64,000 bases of DNA from Erigeron canadensis (GCF_010389155.1 NC_057761.1:47106213-47170212); one strand, 5' to 3'. Positions 34,830 through 47,954 are shown, counted from the stretch's first letter. Numbers and translations: made by a program. The notes: generated from the sequence alone by a model not told the origin.

Positions 34830-37115
34830 GGTAGAGCTTTCAAGATCTTAGAGAATAACATATCAACAACCTAACATTTTACACAACTCTTCGAATCAAC
34901 ATATGTAATCCATAAAACTATTCAAAATTTAATCAAACATAAAGAAATCAATGAAATATATAATGGTGTTATGGGATCCACCTCCACGCGATTGTAGATA
35001 TGAAATGTTAAATTAGCTCGTTACAACTCCTCTGTATGTGTTTTGCTGAGTGTAATTTTTTGTAGTTGGAATTATCTGACGTTCAAACTAAAATGCATTC
35101 AATTTGACCAATTAGAATATGTCAAATTAAAAATTAGATCAACTACTAATTAATCAAAATATAAATAAATAATCAACTACTAATTAATAAAAATAAAGCG
35201 TAATTATTTTAGCTCTTTCTCATAACGTCCTATTGGTTTGACAGTTATACTAATATTGCTCCATATATTTTGTTTGCATCAAGTTGTAATCAGTATGCAA
35301 AATGGATATGGAATCGTCACATTATTGACATTTGGCTCAATCTTTGTGTTTTGAATCTAGTGGTTGCGATTGGGTCTTCTACTTCTTTCTTTTTTTGACA
35401 TAGAGCAGTGTCTTGGTCTTTGTTTGAGGGCATATGTTTCTTATTTTGTTGGTTTGTCTCTAGTTGCGTCGTTATAAAAGAAAGAATATAGAAATTTTAA
35501 AAAAATCTTTAATCAAATTTTCTTGACCCACTATCTAGAGGATGTTAATATTTGGTATCCAAAGTTATTAAGCTACTAATATATATAACTCATTTGTAAA
35601 CAATGATTTTGAAGTTGTGTAACTTTCATTTGTTTTTAGTTATGTTATCAACGTTTTTGGAAGGTGGAGTTAAGTAAGCAAGGGGCTTCGTCTGTATGAG
35701 TTAAGCCCGTTGATGCATACCGCCATTGGGACGATGGATACAGAGTACGTGACATTGTCTTAACCGTTTAAAATAAATGGAAATTAATGTTTTAATTATA
35801 TTGTGACACACAAATGTTATCGAATACCTCAAACATGATAAGAATTGATGGCCTAGACAAAACTAAACAAAAGATAAAGAATAAGTTGAAACTAGAGACA
35901 ACATCTTGTTGAGTTGATGATCCGCATGCCTAGTTGGTGCAAAAGGTTCCAATCATGTAGAAAATCCTGGAAAACAATCCATAAAATATGAACGAGCTTA
36001 TTGGCTGGCTAAAATCGCATAATAAACTTAAGTCACAAAATAAACCATGAAAAGTGGGCTTATTTAATGGTCACAAACCCAAATATATATGAAAAAACGG
36101 CTGAAGAAATTTAAAAAAAAGAAAAGAAAAAAAAGTCAATGTTTATGTCGTTGTTGATGATAATGTCGTCGTTATTGATAATTTGATATTGTTGTTGTAG
36201 ACTGGTATTTTGTTGGAGTGAGTGTTGAAGATGTATAAGTGGCTGCTATTTTGCTTGGACTGCTATTAGCTAGGTTGTTAGAAAGTTGCCTAAATGCCTA
36301 CCTTTGAACAAGTCAATTACGGGTTTGTTAGGGTCAGCTTACTTGATCGCTTATTTCATTATAAAATTATAAATTTTATTTTACGAAATTACGTTTAGTA
36401 TAAGATTTAACTTTACGAGACTTAGGACTTAGGAGCCTGTTTAATTATTGTATCGCAAGACCTTGGAATTATGGGCCCGAAAGTCTGAGCTAGACAAAGT
36501 AGTCAATTATATTTTTGTGTATATAAGCCTATAAGGTATTTATCTCGATACCTCTGTCTCCATATATATTAGGGAGCGTCGGTGCTTAGTCTTAATTTTG
36601 AAAAAGACAAGTTTGTATGGTCACATCGATCACAATTCCTTCCGAAAGCATAGCCTAATCTTCAGTTGTATGCCGGTGAAGTCGGACTTCAGATTAGTTA
36701 AGCGGGATGATATTGTAGATCGATCTCAATGGTTTTACTACTACAAATAACCAAAAATTTAATCGAATACAATTTAAATTTAGTCCAGAAGTCCAGATAA
36801 TAGGAATATGAATATCTAATCGATCTGAAAGATTTGAACTGGTCCAAAGCCCGATCCTAGAAAAGCTTCAGGCCCAAATATCAGGTCATGCACATAAAGG
36901 CCCATTCCCATAGCCACATGGATATGGGATAAGCATTGCGTTCCAAAATGGGCCTTTGTAGGGGGTTTAGACACAATGATCTGGATGCATGTTTAATATC
37001 AACGGGATAGACATTACATTTATTAACGATTTAATAAAAAATACATTTCAAGAGATAATGTGCCATAAACTTTTTGAAGAAAACATGTATTATTCAAGTT
37101 ATTAAAAACTGACAT
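34830..37115. other. intergenic, nothing recognised
   Basis: A short GC-richer patch at 35655-35750 has a gene-fragment look but no identifiable protein. Otherwise AT-rich and featureless. Confidence 0.35.
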
Positions 37116-37119
37116 TTGT

Positions 37120-38030
37120 CAGTTAAAAAATGAACGGTAAAAGTTTTGTGTGAAAGTGAAAGTCGTTCGCGTAAAAGTTTAGTGCTAAAAGTGTAAGAGA
37201 CTTAAATGTTGTGGTGAAAATAAAAGAAAATCAAAAAGTATAAAAATTTAGTGCTAAAAGTATAAGGGGTTAAAATGTTGTGGTGATAATAAAATGAATA
37301 GAAAGTTTATTATTCTTTACAAGTTTTCCCGTATTCTTTTTAATATATGTGTTAAAAACTTTGTTGTTAAAGTGTAAGAGGTTAAAATGTTGTAGTTAAA
37401 ATAAAATATTATCAAAAAGTAGAAAAATTTAGTGTTAAAAGTGTAAAGAGTTAAGATATTGTGATGAAAATAAAAAGATTAAAAAGTTTACTAAGAATTA
37501 TAAAAGTTTTTTGTTCTAAAAGTGTAAATAGTGAAACTATTGTGGTGAAAATAAAAAAATAAAATAAAAAGTATACTATTTTATACACGATTTCTCATAC
37601 CTTAAAATAAAAGAAAATTAATACCTATGAAAGTTTAGTGCTAAAAGTGTAAAGAGTTAAAATATTGTGGTGAAAATAAAAAGAATACAAAGTTTACTAA
37701 AAAATATTATAGTTTAGTGCTAAAAGTGTAAAGATTGAAAGTTTTGTGTTGAAAATAAAAAAAAATAAAAAGTTTACTAAAAAATATTATAGTTTAGTGC
37801 TAAAAGTGTAAAGATTAAAACTTCCGTGGTGAAAGTAAAAAGAATAAAAAATATACTATTACTAAAAAAATTATTATAGTTTAGTGCTTAAAGTGTAATG
37901 ATTGAAAGTTTTGTGGTGAAAATAAATAGAACAAAAAGTTACTAAAAAATATTATTGTTTAGTGTTAAAAATATAAAGATTAAAACTTATGTGGTAAAAA
38001 TTAAAAAAAATAAAAAATATACTAATCTTT
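37120..38030. repeat. degenerate tandem array, about 10 units of 70-115 bp
   Basis: The phrase TTTAGTGCTAAAAGTGTAA, with variants, begins near 37179, 37247, 37349, 37427, 37506, 37634, 37713, 37793, 37880 and 37958. It is followed each time by TTAAAATNTTGTGGTGAAAATAAAA. Units from 37634 on have a regular 79-87-base period. Purine-biased on this strand, no ORFs. Origin unknown. Confidence 0.85.
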
Positions 38031-38039
38031 ACACGATTT

Positions 38040-39195
38040 TCGAGACTTTGTTTTTAATATATATATATTATAATAACACAAATCATATTGATCGGTCTTG
38101 AGTCTTGACTTCAATTTTAATTTGTTCTCAATGATCATATATATCATGCATGTTCTTGATATCTTTAATCATTAACGGTCCTTTTGATTTTTGATTTCAA
38201 AACTTGTTATCATCACCTACTTACATAGCAAATCGAATCGGGGCTTTTTTTTTTACTAGTATTTCTTTAATTTCTTGGTTATTCTGTATTAGTGATGAGT
38301 GATATTGAACTGTTAAATACTGTACTATTTAGAAGTATATCCTAGTTTCTGATATGAATGTAGGAAACTTCTACCAGAGTTTTCAATTCACTACGGATAA
38401 AAAGATTAAGATTTCAAAAGAAAATTGGAAACGAAAAAAATTAATAACATTGAGTATATATAGTTTTATTGGAACAGAGAAATACGTATATATTATTTAA
38501 GTTATTATTTATAAAAATATGATAAGTTTAAGTAATTGTAAAACATCATGCACATGATCGATCACTACCATAATTTAATTTAAGTAACTCATAGGGACTA
38601 ACCACTCCAATAAACTTGTTTAAGTTTTAACTATATATATAACGAGCTGAGCTGAGCTAGATTATATCCAGATTCCATAACTTGTTGACTTTCTTAACGG
38701 GTGAAATAAATAAATATATTGGGCTAGCTAAAACCATAATTGAGTAAAAGTGTGACCTATATATATGTTGATCGATCATGCATGATCAAGTATATACTCA
38801 TTTTCTTTTTTACCAGATTTCATTACTAGCTGGAAAAGACAAACATCCTCTCGATCATTTAAAACCATTAACATATGCATGGACCATCCTGGTACGTTTT
38901 GTACACTGGCACATATATATAAATATAAATATACATGTACATGCATATAGTAAAATATGTACGTGAATCAAATATATATATATTATACTATTCAAGTTCT
39001 ACCATACATATATTCTTAATTAATTAATAGAGTACAAAACTTAATTTATAGATTGATTAAAAACTACTGATCAACGTTAGTTTACATCAACATATAAGTA
39101 TATATATATATTCCATTAAATTTAAGGTAGAATTGAACATGTAATTAACAAAATAAACGTACGTACTCAGCACACAAAAACTCAAATAACCACAA
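38040..39195. other. 3' flank of the ERF gene, no other gene
   Basis: No coding signal; several short TA tracts (for example 38057-38070). The part nearest 39195 is expected to hold the 3' UTR of the minus-strand ERF gene. Confidence 0.4.
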
Positions 39196-39200
39196 TTAGT

Positions 39201-40175
39201 TTAAAGGGAATATCCAATACCAACTATGTCATTATAGGAGCCGCAGCTAGTAGTACTAGTTGGACAATTAGTCACGTTGCTACTAGCCCCGCCAGCCATA
39301 AACTCATAGCTCGAATTCGGATCATATAAACCGACGTCGTCCATCAAAGATGGCGTCGGGTAATTAACGATTGCTGACAAATCGTATCCGTTCATCGTCT
39401 CCCATGATGAACTTTCACTACTACCACCCAACATGTAGTCACCGTATAGCTCCTGATGCTCATCTTCATTAAATGAAAACACTTGGCTTGTTTCTATATT
39501 AATATTATCTTGATCACTACTTGCATAATTAATATGGTCATTTCTTCTAGGATTTAAGTAATCATCAGGCACAATGCAGCCAATATAACCAGAGTTGTCA
39601 ACTACTTCATTAATCGTAAAGTCAGTGGCAGACTGGTCATGACAAGTGTCAAGGCCTGATTGGTTAGGGGTTTGAGAGAGGGCATTATAATTAGGATTAA
39701 TAATGGATTGCTGCTTAGGGTTGTTAGTTGCTGGAGGAGGAGGTGCATTATTGAAGAGTTGTGTAGGCTGGAAAAAGGTTTGTACATCAAGAGGGGAGAT
39801 TAAAGAGTGGAAATTAGTATTATTATTAAAATTATCATGATCAGTAGCATAGATAAAGTTGGTTCTTGCTTGGGTGCCTTTCATGGAAAGGGCAGCTCTA
39901 TCATAAGCAAGAGCAGCTTCTTGGGCAGTGTCAAATGTTCCAAGCCAATGTCTTTCTTTGGTTGTGGGGTCTCTTATTTCCGCGGCGTATCGTCCCCACG
40001 GCCTTCTTCTGACGCCAAGGAACCGCCCTGGCTCGGCCTCCTTTTTACGACCTCTTCTTTCGGTGGATTGAGGAATGGAAGTGTTCCTTTGAAGTATGGT
40101 GAATCCCATTTCGATATGATGAGGGTTGTTGGTTTCAATGGATTTAAGCTTAGTTGAAGATTTGGAGTTTGACAT
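39201..40175 (-). CDS. AP2/ERF transcription factor, PUCHI/ERF086-like (group VIIIb)
   Basis: DNA-binding regulator of the ERF family; Arabidopsis PUCHI and its grass relatives FZP and BD1 act in meristem identity and organ initiation. The 324-residue single-exon protein has a basic stretch [11 protein letters not shown] (40-50), then one AP2 domain at 51-108 ([50 protein letters not shown]), with the alanine and aspartate typical of ERF rather than DREB proteins. The C-terminal half is Asn/Ser-rich and includes [13 protein letters not shown] at 195-207, a segment reminiscent of the PUCHI C-terminal region by memory. The start ATG at 40175 is preceded by a GA/CT-rich leader (about 40230-40250) and a TATA element. 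No disruption is seen. The orthology call needs a tree; the family call is firm. Confidence 0.93.
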   Translation of the reverse strand: MSNSKSSTKLKSIETNNPHHIEMGFTILQRNTSIPQSTERRGRKKEAEPGRFLGVRRRPWGRYAAEIRDPTTKERHWLGTFDTAQEAALAYDRAALSMKGTQARTNFIYATDHDNFNNNTNFHSLISPLDVQTFFQPTQLFNNAPPPPATNNPKQQSIINPNYNALSQTPNQSGLDTCHDQSATDFTINEVVDNSGYIGCIVPDDYLNPRRNDHINYASSDQDNINIETSQVFSFNEDEHQELYGDYMLGGSSESSSWETMNGYDLSAIVNYPTPSLMDDVGLYDPNSSYEFMAGGASSNVTNCPTSTTSCGSYNDIVGIGYSL

Positions 40176-40305
40176 TATTCTAGCCCTTGTAATTAATTGA
40201 GGGAAATGTGTACGTATATATGTGTATATCGAGAGAGAGAGAGAAAGAGATATGTATGAAAAGGAAGTGAAGGTTTGATGAGATTTGCTTCAAAGGAAAG
40301 ACTAC

Positions 40306-40312
40306 TTATAAA
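40306..40312 (-). promoter_or_regulatory. TATA box of the ERF gene
   Basis: Minus-strand TTTATAAG lies about 130 bases upstream of the ATG, leaving a leader of roughly 100 bases that holds a CT-rich run. Confidence 0.5.
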
Positions 40313-40365
40313 GGAGGCGGGAGGGAGAGAAGTACGTAATATTTACAAGATTTTATAAGAAAGGC

Positions 40366-40795
40366 ACCTTAATTGATTTTCATATATCCCAAAATGCACC
40401 TTAATTGATTTTAAGTACATTTCAGAATATCTCTCAATCAATTCTATATTTACCTAAAATAATATATTACCCTTTTTCTCTACTTAAATCTTAACCAATC
40501 ATTTTTTCCTCTCTCCTCCATAAATCATTTATTCCTCCAATTCATTCAAAATCTTTTATCTCAAAAACCGTATATCGATAAATCATAAAAATTGTATGGT
40601 GTTCTTAAAATTTCATGCTCTTTCATTAGAGATGTCATTCGATATACTTTCGATAAATTTTTAAATCTAAGGGCGGATTCCGTACGGCTAAGACATTTGG
40701 CTATCACACTCTATGATCTATCACTTCCTATGACCTATCACCACATCATCTCACCGGCGCAATGCGCGGTTACTTGCTCTCGTTTAATTTAACAG
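40366..40795 (+). mobile_element. Helitron-like or similar dispersed repeat
   Basis: A 31-base duplication (GCACCTTAATTGATTTT at 40367 and 40398) precedes text ending in ACCGGCGCAATGCGCGGTTACTTG at 40751-40774. That is a GC-rich hairpin in AT-rich DNA, typical of decayed Helitron 3' ends, but CTAG is absent. Confidence 0.35.
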
Positions 40796-40799
40796 TTTA

Positions 40800-41670
40800 A
40801 TCATTTCTACACATTTTATTCTATATAACTTTGATATATAAATTTTTGTTGAATCGTTCGCATTTATAAATTTGTACAAAGTATCTACATCAATAAACGC
40901 AAACAAATTTAAAAGTTTCACATCTTAAACTGCAAATAAAAATTTTCACACTAATAAGCGTGTACAAAAAGCTTATACTTGTATGCACTCATATATCGCG
41001 GGTGATTTCTACCCATTTCACATCATTTTCAAAATCGTGATAATAGAACCTTATACGTACATAAGTAGTATCATGAAAGATTCTCCTAATAGTAGAACAA
41101 AAAATCACTTAATTATTTAGAACGCATGATCAGTTCTTGCTTAATATCAATCATTATAATGTATAAAAAGTATCTTTGGTAGATAACAAAAGGGCAAATT
41201 ATACTATACATGAAATAAATTTATCAATATTAACTTTAATTATAAAAGCTTTAAAACGTATTTTTGTGCAGATCTTCAGGTAAAAGATAATTATAATATT
41301 GGTTCAATGAAGGAATGATCAAATAGAAATGAGTGGAACGTATAATGTCTCCAGAGGTTGTCATGATGAAGTAATGTTGGATTTAGAGAGAGACTATATG
41401 AACTCATGATTGGAATGCATGAACTGTATGATTGATCCATGGGATTTGGTTAATGATAGAATAAAACTTAACATGCAATTATTGGAATTCAAAACATCAA
41501 ATTAAGGCCTTTCGCTTAATGATAGTATTAAAGTTATTCATTAACTAAAAAAGTTTATGAATTCGAATATGAGAAATATAATCATTCCTATATTTATCCT
41601 ATGACTTTAACTGCAACGACTAAAAAAAACATGAAGAAAATGCGCATCAATATATTATGGAAAAACGACA
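40800..41670. other. intergenic, nothing recognised
   Basis: No ORF, repeat boundary or RNA gene was seen. Confidence 0.4.
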
Positions 41671-41692
41671 CAACAAAAAGCTAGAACCTAAT

Positions 41693-41920
41693 TTTTATAT
41701 TTTTTTTCGAAGATTCAGTCGGTATACGACATCGGGGAAACCTCGCCTTATAATGATGAAGCCTTGCACGTACCATTGACAACGAGATGTTGACCATGAG
41801 CCGTTACAAGTATTCAGAGAAAAAAACCCCAAGATTTTGTCATCCCTAATGATCGAACTCAAGACCTTGGGTAAAACCCGAAATACCTCTGATCAGTTAG
41901 ACTAACCTCTGTTGGCAAAA
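41693..41920 (-). mobile_element. intact SINE, about 228 bp, with 18-bp target duplication
   Basis: The 18-mer AAAAAGCTAGAACCTAAT is repeated exactly at 41675-41692 and 41921-41938. Read on the minus strand the element begins GCCAACAGAGGTTAGTCTAA, with an A-box-like segment and then a B box (GAGTTCGATC) about 35 bases later, and ends in an A-rich tail. This is the complete reference copy for the two interrupted copies at 22.9 and 23.8 kb. Confidence 0.9.
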
Positions 41921-41939
41921 AAAAAGCTAGAACCTAATA

Positions 41940-43120
41940 ATGAATTATTCTATGGCAAATAACTAAATCATAAATACGTGTCGTAACATACAAAAGATTG
42001 GCAACTTAAAAGAACATTTGGTAGTTGTGAGTACTTTGTCGAAATTTATGATTTGGTTTTTTTAGTTTTGGGAAAGAAGAGTGAGATAGAAATGGCCGGG
42101 TAGAGAAGGAAAGAGGAGCTATTTACAAAAGAAATGTTATTTACAGAAGTCATCCCTATTGTTTATACTTAAAAAACGAAAAGACCTAGATGGCATTAAT
42201 TGCGTGCAAAGCATGTGACATCACTTAACGGACAAAATTAACGTCCGTCATATGAAGGGACCAAAGGTGTTAAAACTTTACAGTGGAGGACGAATATATA
42301 AAATTTTCAAAACCTATCAACATACTTAAATGATACTCCGTATACAGAGATGGGGGTAAAGTTTTTATGAAAGTAAAACAAACTAGGATAAGATTTTACC
42401 CATTGGATTTTGGGATGACAAAAATTGAAAGTAAACAATACCGGGAAACGGCTTTGATTTAGTTGTTTGTTTCGTGTAGATCCGAAAGAGGTTTGGCTAT
42501 ATGATGATATCATGTTTGAATTTTTACCCTTTAAATTATATAATTGTACGCTATTATTATATTAACTCTTATATTTATCTATCCATTAAACTTACTGTTT
42601 GATACATAACTTCTTTTGTTAAATAAAATTAATGTTAACATGTTCCTAATATCACTTGATAAAAGTTTGTTAAAAGAAAAACACGTAGACAAATGTTTTT
42701 GCAGCTGAGGAAAATTATTGCATTACTTGAAAAATTAATTAATATAAAAAGATATGAGTGGGGATAAGAAATCTAATTTATTAGAAGTTCCAACATGACA
42801 CTTTCAAGAGCCTTTACCACTTTTTGATTGCACTTCACATGGCAAAATGGCCTTGGGAACAACATAGACTACTAATTACATTCAAATGAGTCAACCTCTT
42901 TTCCTTGATTTTAGTATTCCAAAATTCCATAATGCTTGCCACTCCCCTATCATGCTCTAAATCGACCCCCATAAACTCAAGTTTTATAAATAGTAAGAGA
43001 AGATGTTTACGTTTTGTTTAATCTAATTTGATGATACTCTGCGGTAGCAATAACTTGTTATAAACATAAATTTCTAAGTCTTTAACATGTTGACATTGGA
43101 CATGAATTTAAAATTGAAAT
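41940..43120. other. intergenic, nothing recognised
   Basis: Only small ORFs without motifs. Confidence 0.4.
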
Positions 43121-43129
43121 ATCACTGAC

Positions 43130-43471
43130 AATGGGGAATGACTCAATGATTGAAAGATCATTCCCCATTCATGAGATCTTGAGTTTAAGTTTTGGGGAGG
43201 ACATAAGGAAGTCCTTTTATGAATGTTTGGCTTGGGTTTACCCAGGTTCAAGTCTGATGGGGCAGGGTTTACCCTTATTAATCGTCGTGCCTTCGGGCGA
43301 ATTAGTATGGGGGTTTTTCCCTTTGGAATTTTGAAATAGGCATTTCTACTTCGAGGGAAATCTTTAGCGCGGATTCGATTAAGACAACGTATGCTAGACC
43401 TCTCGCTGTCGAATCAAGACAACGCATTTCTAAGTTTTCAGTGAAATTCACATTTCAAAAAAAAAAAAAAG
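43130..43471 (+). mobile_element. SINE-like retroposon with poly(A) tail
   Basis: TGACTCAATGATTGAAAG (A box) and TTGAGTTTAAGTTTTG (B box) lie 40 bases apart near the start, and a run of 14 A ends the copy at about 43457-43470. The ORF at 43131-43334 is incidental. A target duplication was not found. Confidence 0.55.
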
Positions 43472-43479
43472 GTAAATAA

Positions 43480-44280
43480 CTAATAAGTAATTTTGTTCAA
43501 ACAACTAATAAGTATTTTTGTCATTTTATTTTGATTTGAATTAAGTTCATGTTCAATTTTCACTAATGTATGTTTTGGCGATAATATAAGAGAGGTGTTG
43601 TGCCCTCACTCCGTGTATTGACAATCAAACTTGATCATATTGTATAAGACAGATTAAAAGAAAATACTCGTATGATTCTTGCACTCATTTTAAATTTCTA
43701 ATAATCAACATTTTAATCACACGAAGCTATGACATATTTCCGTTGCGAAGATTGTATACTAAATATAAATGACTTAAAAGTTGAGTATAAGAAAGAAAAA
43801 GGATCGAGGATTATGAGGATATCTTTTGAAATAAGATAGGGCTTCATGTTCATAACCCTTGACTCATCCTTTGAAAATAATGATTATCATCAAGATCATA
43901 GACCTTTTTTGCATTAAATATCACTTATAAAACAAAAGAATTGATATATTATAAAAATACACATATATCATATATGTATCTATTAGATTGTATTATAATG
44001 TGTTTATAAACTATTGATTCTTTTACTTTTCGATTCTTATTCAATAAGGTAGCTTTGACTGTGATTCTATGATCACAATATAAGTTTTACAACCTGTTTC
44101 TTTTGCTCTTAATTATACTAGCTATTTATTAGTATAAACAAACTATAGCTAGTTTACCGGTAAAACACTATATATACATATAAAGATAAAGATATGATTT
44201 TTTAAGTTTTAACTTAGTTTTAGCTTAATTATATCACTAAATATATATATATATAAAATAATTTTAAAATGCAGAAGTTT
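43480..44280. other. AT-rich spacer, no gene
   Basis: Nothing recognised besides short TA tracts. Confidence 0.4.
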
Positions 44281-44289
44281 AGACCTTTA

Positions 44290-45033
44290 GATTAATTTTA
44301 AGTTTTAATAATAATCATTAAATCAAAAGATGATGTCATATACCCTTTTAAACTTTTATAGATTTAATTTTTATTTAATAAATTTAAATATGATTATTAA
44401 TTATGGAAAGTAATTCTTACATTATAATTATAGAAAGTAACTATTTTAATGATATAATTATGAAAAAAAATTTAAGTTTTATAATATACTTTTTAAAATC
44501 ACTTTTTCGATTTTTCTTTACATTATACAATTTTTTTTTGTTTTATACATTTTATCAAATTATGAGTTTATGTCAGATTTTTATTATATAATGCAATAAA
44601 TATTGGTTATAAGTATTTAGTTTTACATCATTAGTATTATATGATATTTAGATAAAAGATATTACCTACTGTATATGTATCCGGTGCCTAGAATAATAAA
44701 AAATATAAAAGTTTGTAAAAATGGCAAATCACCATTTTTCAACATATTTTATCTATGTTTATGAAATTGTTATATAGAGTATAAAAACTTAGCATGTCAT
44801 TAAGTATATCTAATATTAAAAATTTTAATAGGTAATATCTATATTTAACTTTATACCGTCACAAAAGATACAAGTAACATATATATCCTATTAATAACTC
44901 TTGATACAAATTTTTTTTTTAAAATAATAGTATCAGCAAATTTCAATTTGTTTTATTTATATTAATTATATTATATAAGTCATAACGACAATTTAAAATG
45001 TTTAACTCATGTATTACGCGAGAAATAATCTAG
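44290..45033 (+). mobile_element. Helitron-like element, 3' end defined
   Basis: Ends ATTACGCGAGAAATAATCTAG followed by T, nearly the same end as at 18380. Upstream text (GATGATGTCATATACC, AATAAATTTAAATA) parallels 15190-15270. The 5' terminus is not located and the hairpin is weakened by substitutions. Confidence 0.5.
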
Positions 45034-45059
45034 TTTATATATATAAGATAAAAAAAAAA

Positions 45060-46690
45060 AATTAAGGAGGTGACGTGGATATTGGACCTGTGGTGTCCCG
45101 TAGCCCATGTTCTACCCAATATTCCTAGATTAAATAGAGTAGTAGATTTATGGAGAAAGTAGAAGGAAAATATTAAGAATATAAAAGTTAGTCAAGGTTT
45201 TATATGAAAAGATGTGATCCACTTGGATTTTGGTAGAATAGTAGTTAGATTGCACAGTTGCTTAAAATGGCTTTGTCCTGTTCTCATGTTTTCCAATTTC
45301 CATCTACTTAAATTCTGTTGTCTAAGTGGTACGACTGCACGAGTATAAGGCTATCTTAAATGTTAAGGACATTTCTAAGTGTTTTTGAGTTGTCACATTA
45401 TATTCTTACAAATTCTTTAAATTTTATAATTTTATCTTCAACCATACAAACATCCTTATATATCCTTTTACCTTCACTAAAAACAAAAATATATTAGTTA
45501 AGGACAAGTAAGGTCATGCCTTTAAGTAAAGACATCATTGATAAAGAATATCCAAGAGCACCTAGCACCCAAAGGCACCTCCATTGGAAATAACCTAAAT
45601 GTATACTTGAGTTTATATAACAAAATATATATATATATATATAGTATCTTCTATATTTATTGTTATATAATACTTTGGAAAAACGACATCTATGCGTTTA
45701 ATTAACATTTTGAATCATGTTTTCTTTACAAAACGTAATGTGAAGAAAGAGTACGTTTATATAATATATCACATGCTGATTTATAAATTAATTTTGTAAA
45801 ATGATGAGTTTGATTCATTAAGGTTTCATTTTTGAGTTTTCTTTTAAAGAAAAGAAAAGGAAAGATATGAATTTTTACCTTTTTGCATTCTTGAGTTTTT
45901 TTTCCAAAAGAAAAGAAAGTGGAAGGAAGGAAAAATCAGGGTTTTTTCCTCCAAAAGTTTTTTGGCCATTTTGGCCTGATTTGGATGTAAAAGAAAGTGG
46001 AAGGGCAGGTGGAAGGGGTGGTTGCAGGTGATGGTTTCAGGCGGGGGTTGCAGGTGGCCGGCGGTTGCAAGTGGTGGTTTCAGGTGGCAGTTGCAGCTGC
46101 GGTTGCAGGTGGTTGTTGCAGGGAAGGGGGCAGGTAGAAGGGGGTGGTTGCCGACGAGTTTCTTTTAGTTTCCTTTCAAGCTCAAGAATGACTTTTTTTA
46201 ATGTAATCTTCTATCATTTCCTCCGCTATTCAATTTTCTCCTTTCTTTTCTTTTAATAAAAACTCAAGAATGCAGTGTAAAACTTTGGATTGGAAGTTTT
46301 TTCATGTTTTTTCAGAAAGGGCCGTTATTTTTTATATATGTATATGATTTAATCGGGATATCATAACTTTCTTTTTATCTAGACAACCCCAAGATGTTAT
46401 TAGGTCGATCTTTTACTGCTAGACCACTTTGATATAAAATTAACAAACACATTTATTTGTTTTCGATATAAAAAAGGCCTATTATAATTCACGTTGATCA
46501 ATAAAAGGCGTCGTTTAGTTTAACTAATCCCACGTACGGGAAATTTTGAATGTAACATAGGCTCTTGACTAAAGATACTACTCTAGGTATACAAATACTA
46601 TTATAAAACATCACGTATTGAGAGATGCACCCATAAACGTACGTGTGAGCCGTAGACTGTACTTGGTGCATGTTGACAGGTTGCTACGTC
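45060..46690. other. intergenic; GGTTGCAGGTGG-type low-complexity patch
   Basis: At 45995-46150 a degenerate array of GTGGTTGCAGGTGG words gives a strongly G-biased plus strand. The ORF at 46065-46256 is a translation of that repeat. Nothing else was recognised. Confidence 0.5.
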
Positions 46691-46702
46691 ATTAATAAGG
46701 GG

Positions 46703-47951
46703 CAAGGGTGTAGTGCCACAAAATTGGTAAATTGGCAAGTTATCGAAGAATCAAAAATCGTCACATGTCGTTGCCAAAAACTAGCTAAAAACAAGCCAAA
46801 ACTAACAAAAACTAGTGGTGTAGTAAACAAAAACTAACCAACTTGCCAATTTCAAAACTAAATAAAAGGTAACCGGAATTTATAATCTAGTTGCCGGAAA
46901 ACTATAAAAAGTGACCGTTTTTTGTAAAAAATAAAACTTGAGCTCATAATTTGGGGATCGGGAATTTTGGAAGTTGAAGACGCCATGGCTGCTAACCCGA
47001 AGGGTTTACCCCGCCAAGATACGCCCTGGATCATCCGAGTCCCATTTTTACGAACATTTGTATCATCATCGCCCATTTTTACCGGCAACTTAAAAAACTG
47101 TTCAACGATATCATCATCGGCTAAAAACTACCTTTTTCAGGCTACCTATTGCTTTAATGGAACAAAATCCGGCAACGCCGCCAAGGAAAAATCCGGCAAC
47201 GCTACCGTAACACTAACAAGGAAAAATCCGGCAATGTAAATATAAATATACGTATATAAGAAGGAACAGGCTAACCAGAAACCCAAGAAAGGGCTCGCCG
47301 GAAAACAACCCGCAGTAGCAGTAAACCAAGAACCCAAGAAAGGGCTCGCCGGAAAACCACAAGCCGACGTAGTAGTAGCAGCAACAGTCTCACCGAAAAA
47401 CCCAAGAAAGGGCTCGCCGAAAAACCGATGCAACATGCAGGAGCAACAGGAAGCACATCGGAAAACCGGAAACCCCAAAAAAGGATCTTCAGGAAACCGA
47501 AGGATCAAGTAGTAAAAATAGCCAACTACACCCTTACAAAGCCAAACAAAGTTTTGTCCGTAAAAAGTGAACGTTTTTGGCCGGTGACGACCGGAAACCC
47601 CAAAAAGGGGTTTTGGATCTCACCGGAAAAGGTGATATATCACGTTAGGAGCATCGGCAAGTTTTATCGGCACGTATTCCGGCAATAGAAGCCAAGAAAA
47701 ACGTAGATCAAGCCTCAAAATCGAAAACCCCCAAAAAAAATTTTAGGTTTCCGGCGAGCACAAGAACCCAAAAAAAAAGGTCACAAAGTACACGCTCCCA
47801 ACGTTCACACAGATCGGCCAAAACTAGCCGATATATATAGTACTAATCGATTAAACTTGCCGATACAAGCCGATGGAGATGCTATAGTGTAGCCGATTAG
47901 CCGATGCTTGCCGATGGTTTTTGCCGATAAAACTAGCCGACTACACCCTTG
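46703..47951. mobile_element. GC-rich non-autonomous DNA element, 1249 bp (hAT-like ends)
   Basis: CAAGGGTGTAGT at 46703 is mirrored by ACTACACCCTTG ending at 47951. Repeated GCCGAT words crowd the right end (47810-47935) and GCCAA/TTGGCAA words the left, like subterminal transposase sites. The interior (46960-47760) is much GC-richer than the window and holds overlapping ORFs on both strands, none recognised. An AACCCAAGAAAGGGCTCGCC unit occurs three times (47278, 47331, 47398). No 8-bp duplication was found, so the superfamily is tentative. Possibly a captured host sequence. Confidence 0.65.
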
Positions 47952-47954
47952 TTC

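Noticed and set aside
37120..38030. CRISPR-like appearance of regularly spaced repeats
   Set aside because: This is plant nuclear DNA; units are degenerate and spacers are also related, so it is an ordinary tandem array.
39602..40157. Long ORFs in other frames, including 116 codons on the plus strand
   Set aside because: They overlap the ERF gene, whose AP2 domain leaves no doubt about the true frame.
46858..47688. Five overlapping ORFs up to 120 codons
   Set aside because: They run through both strands of a GC-rich transposon interior with tandem repeats; no known domain, so not listed as genes.
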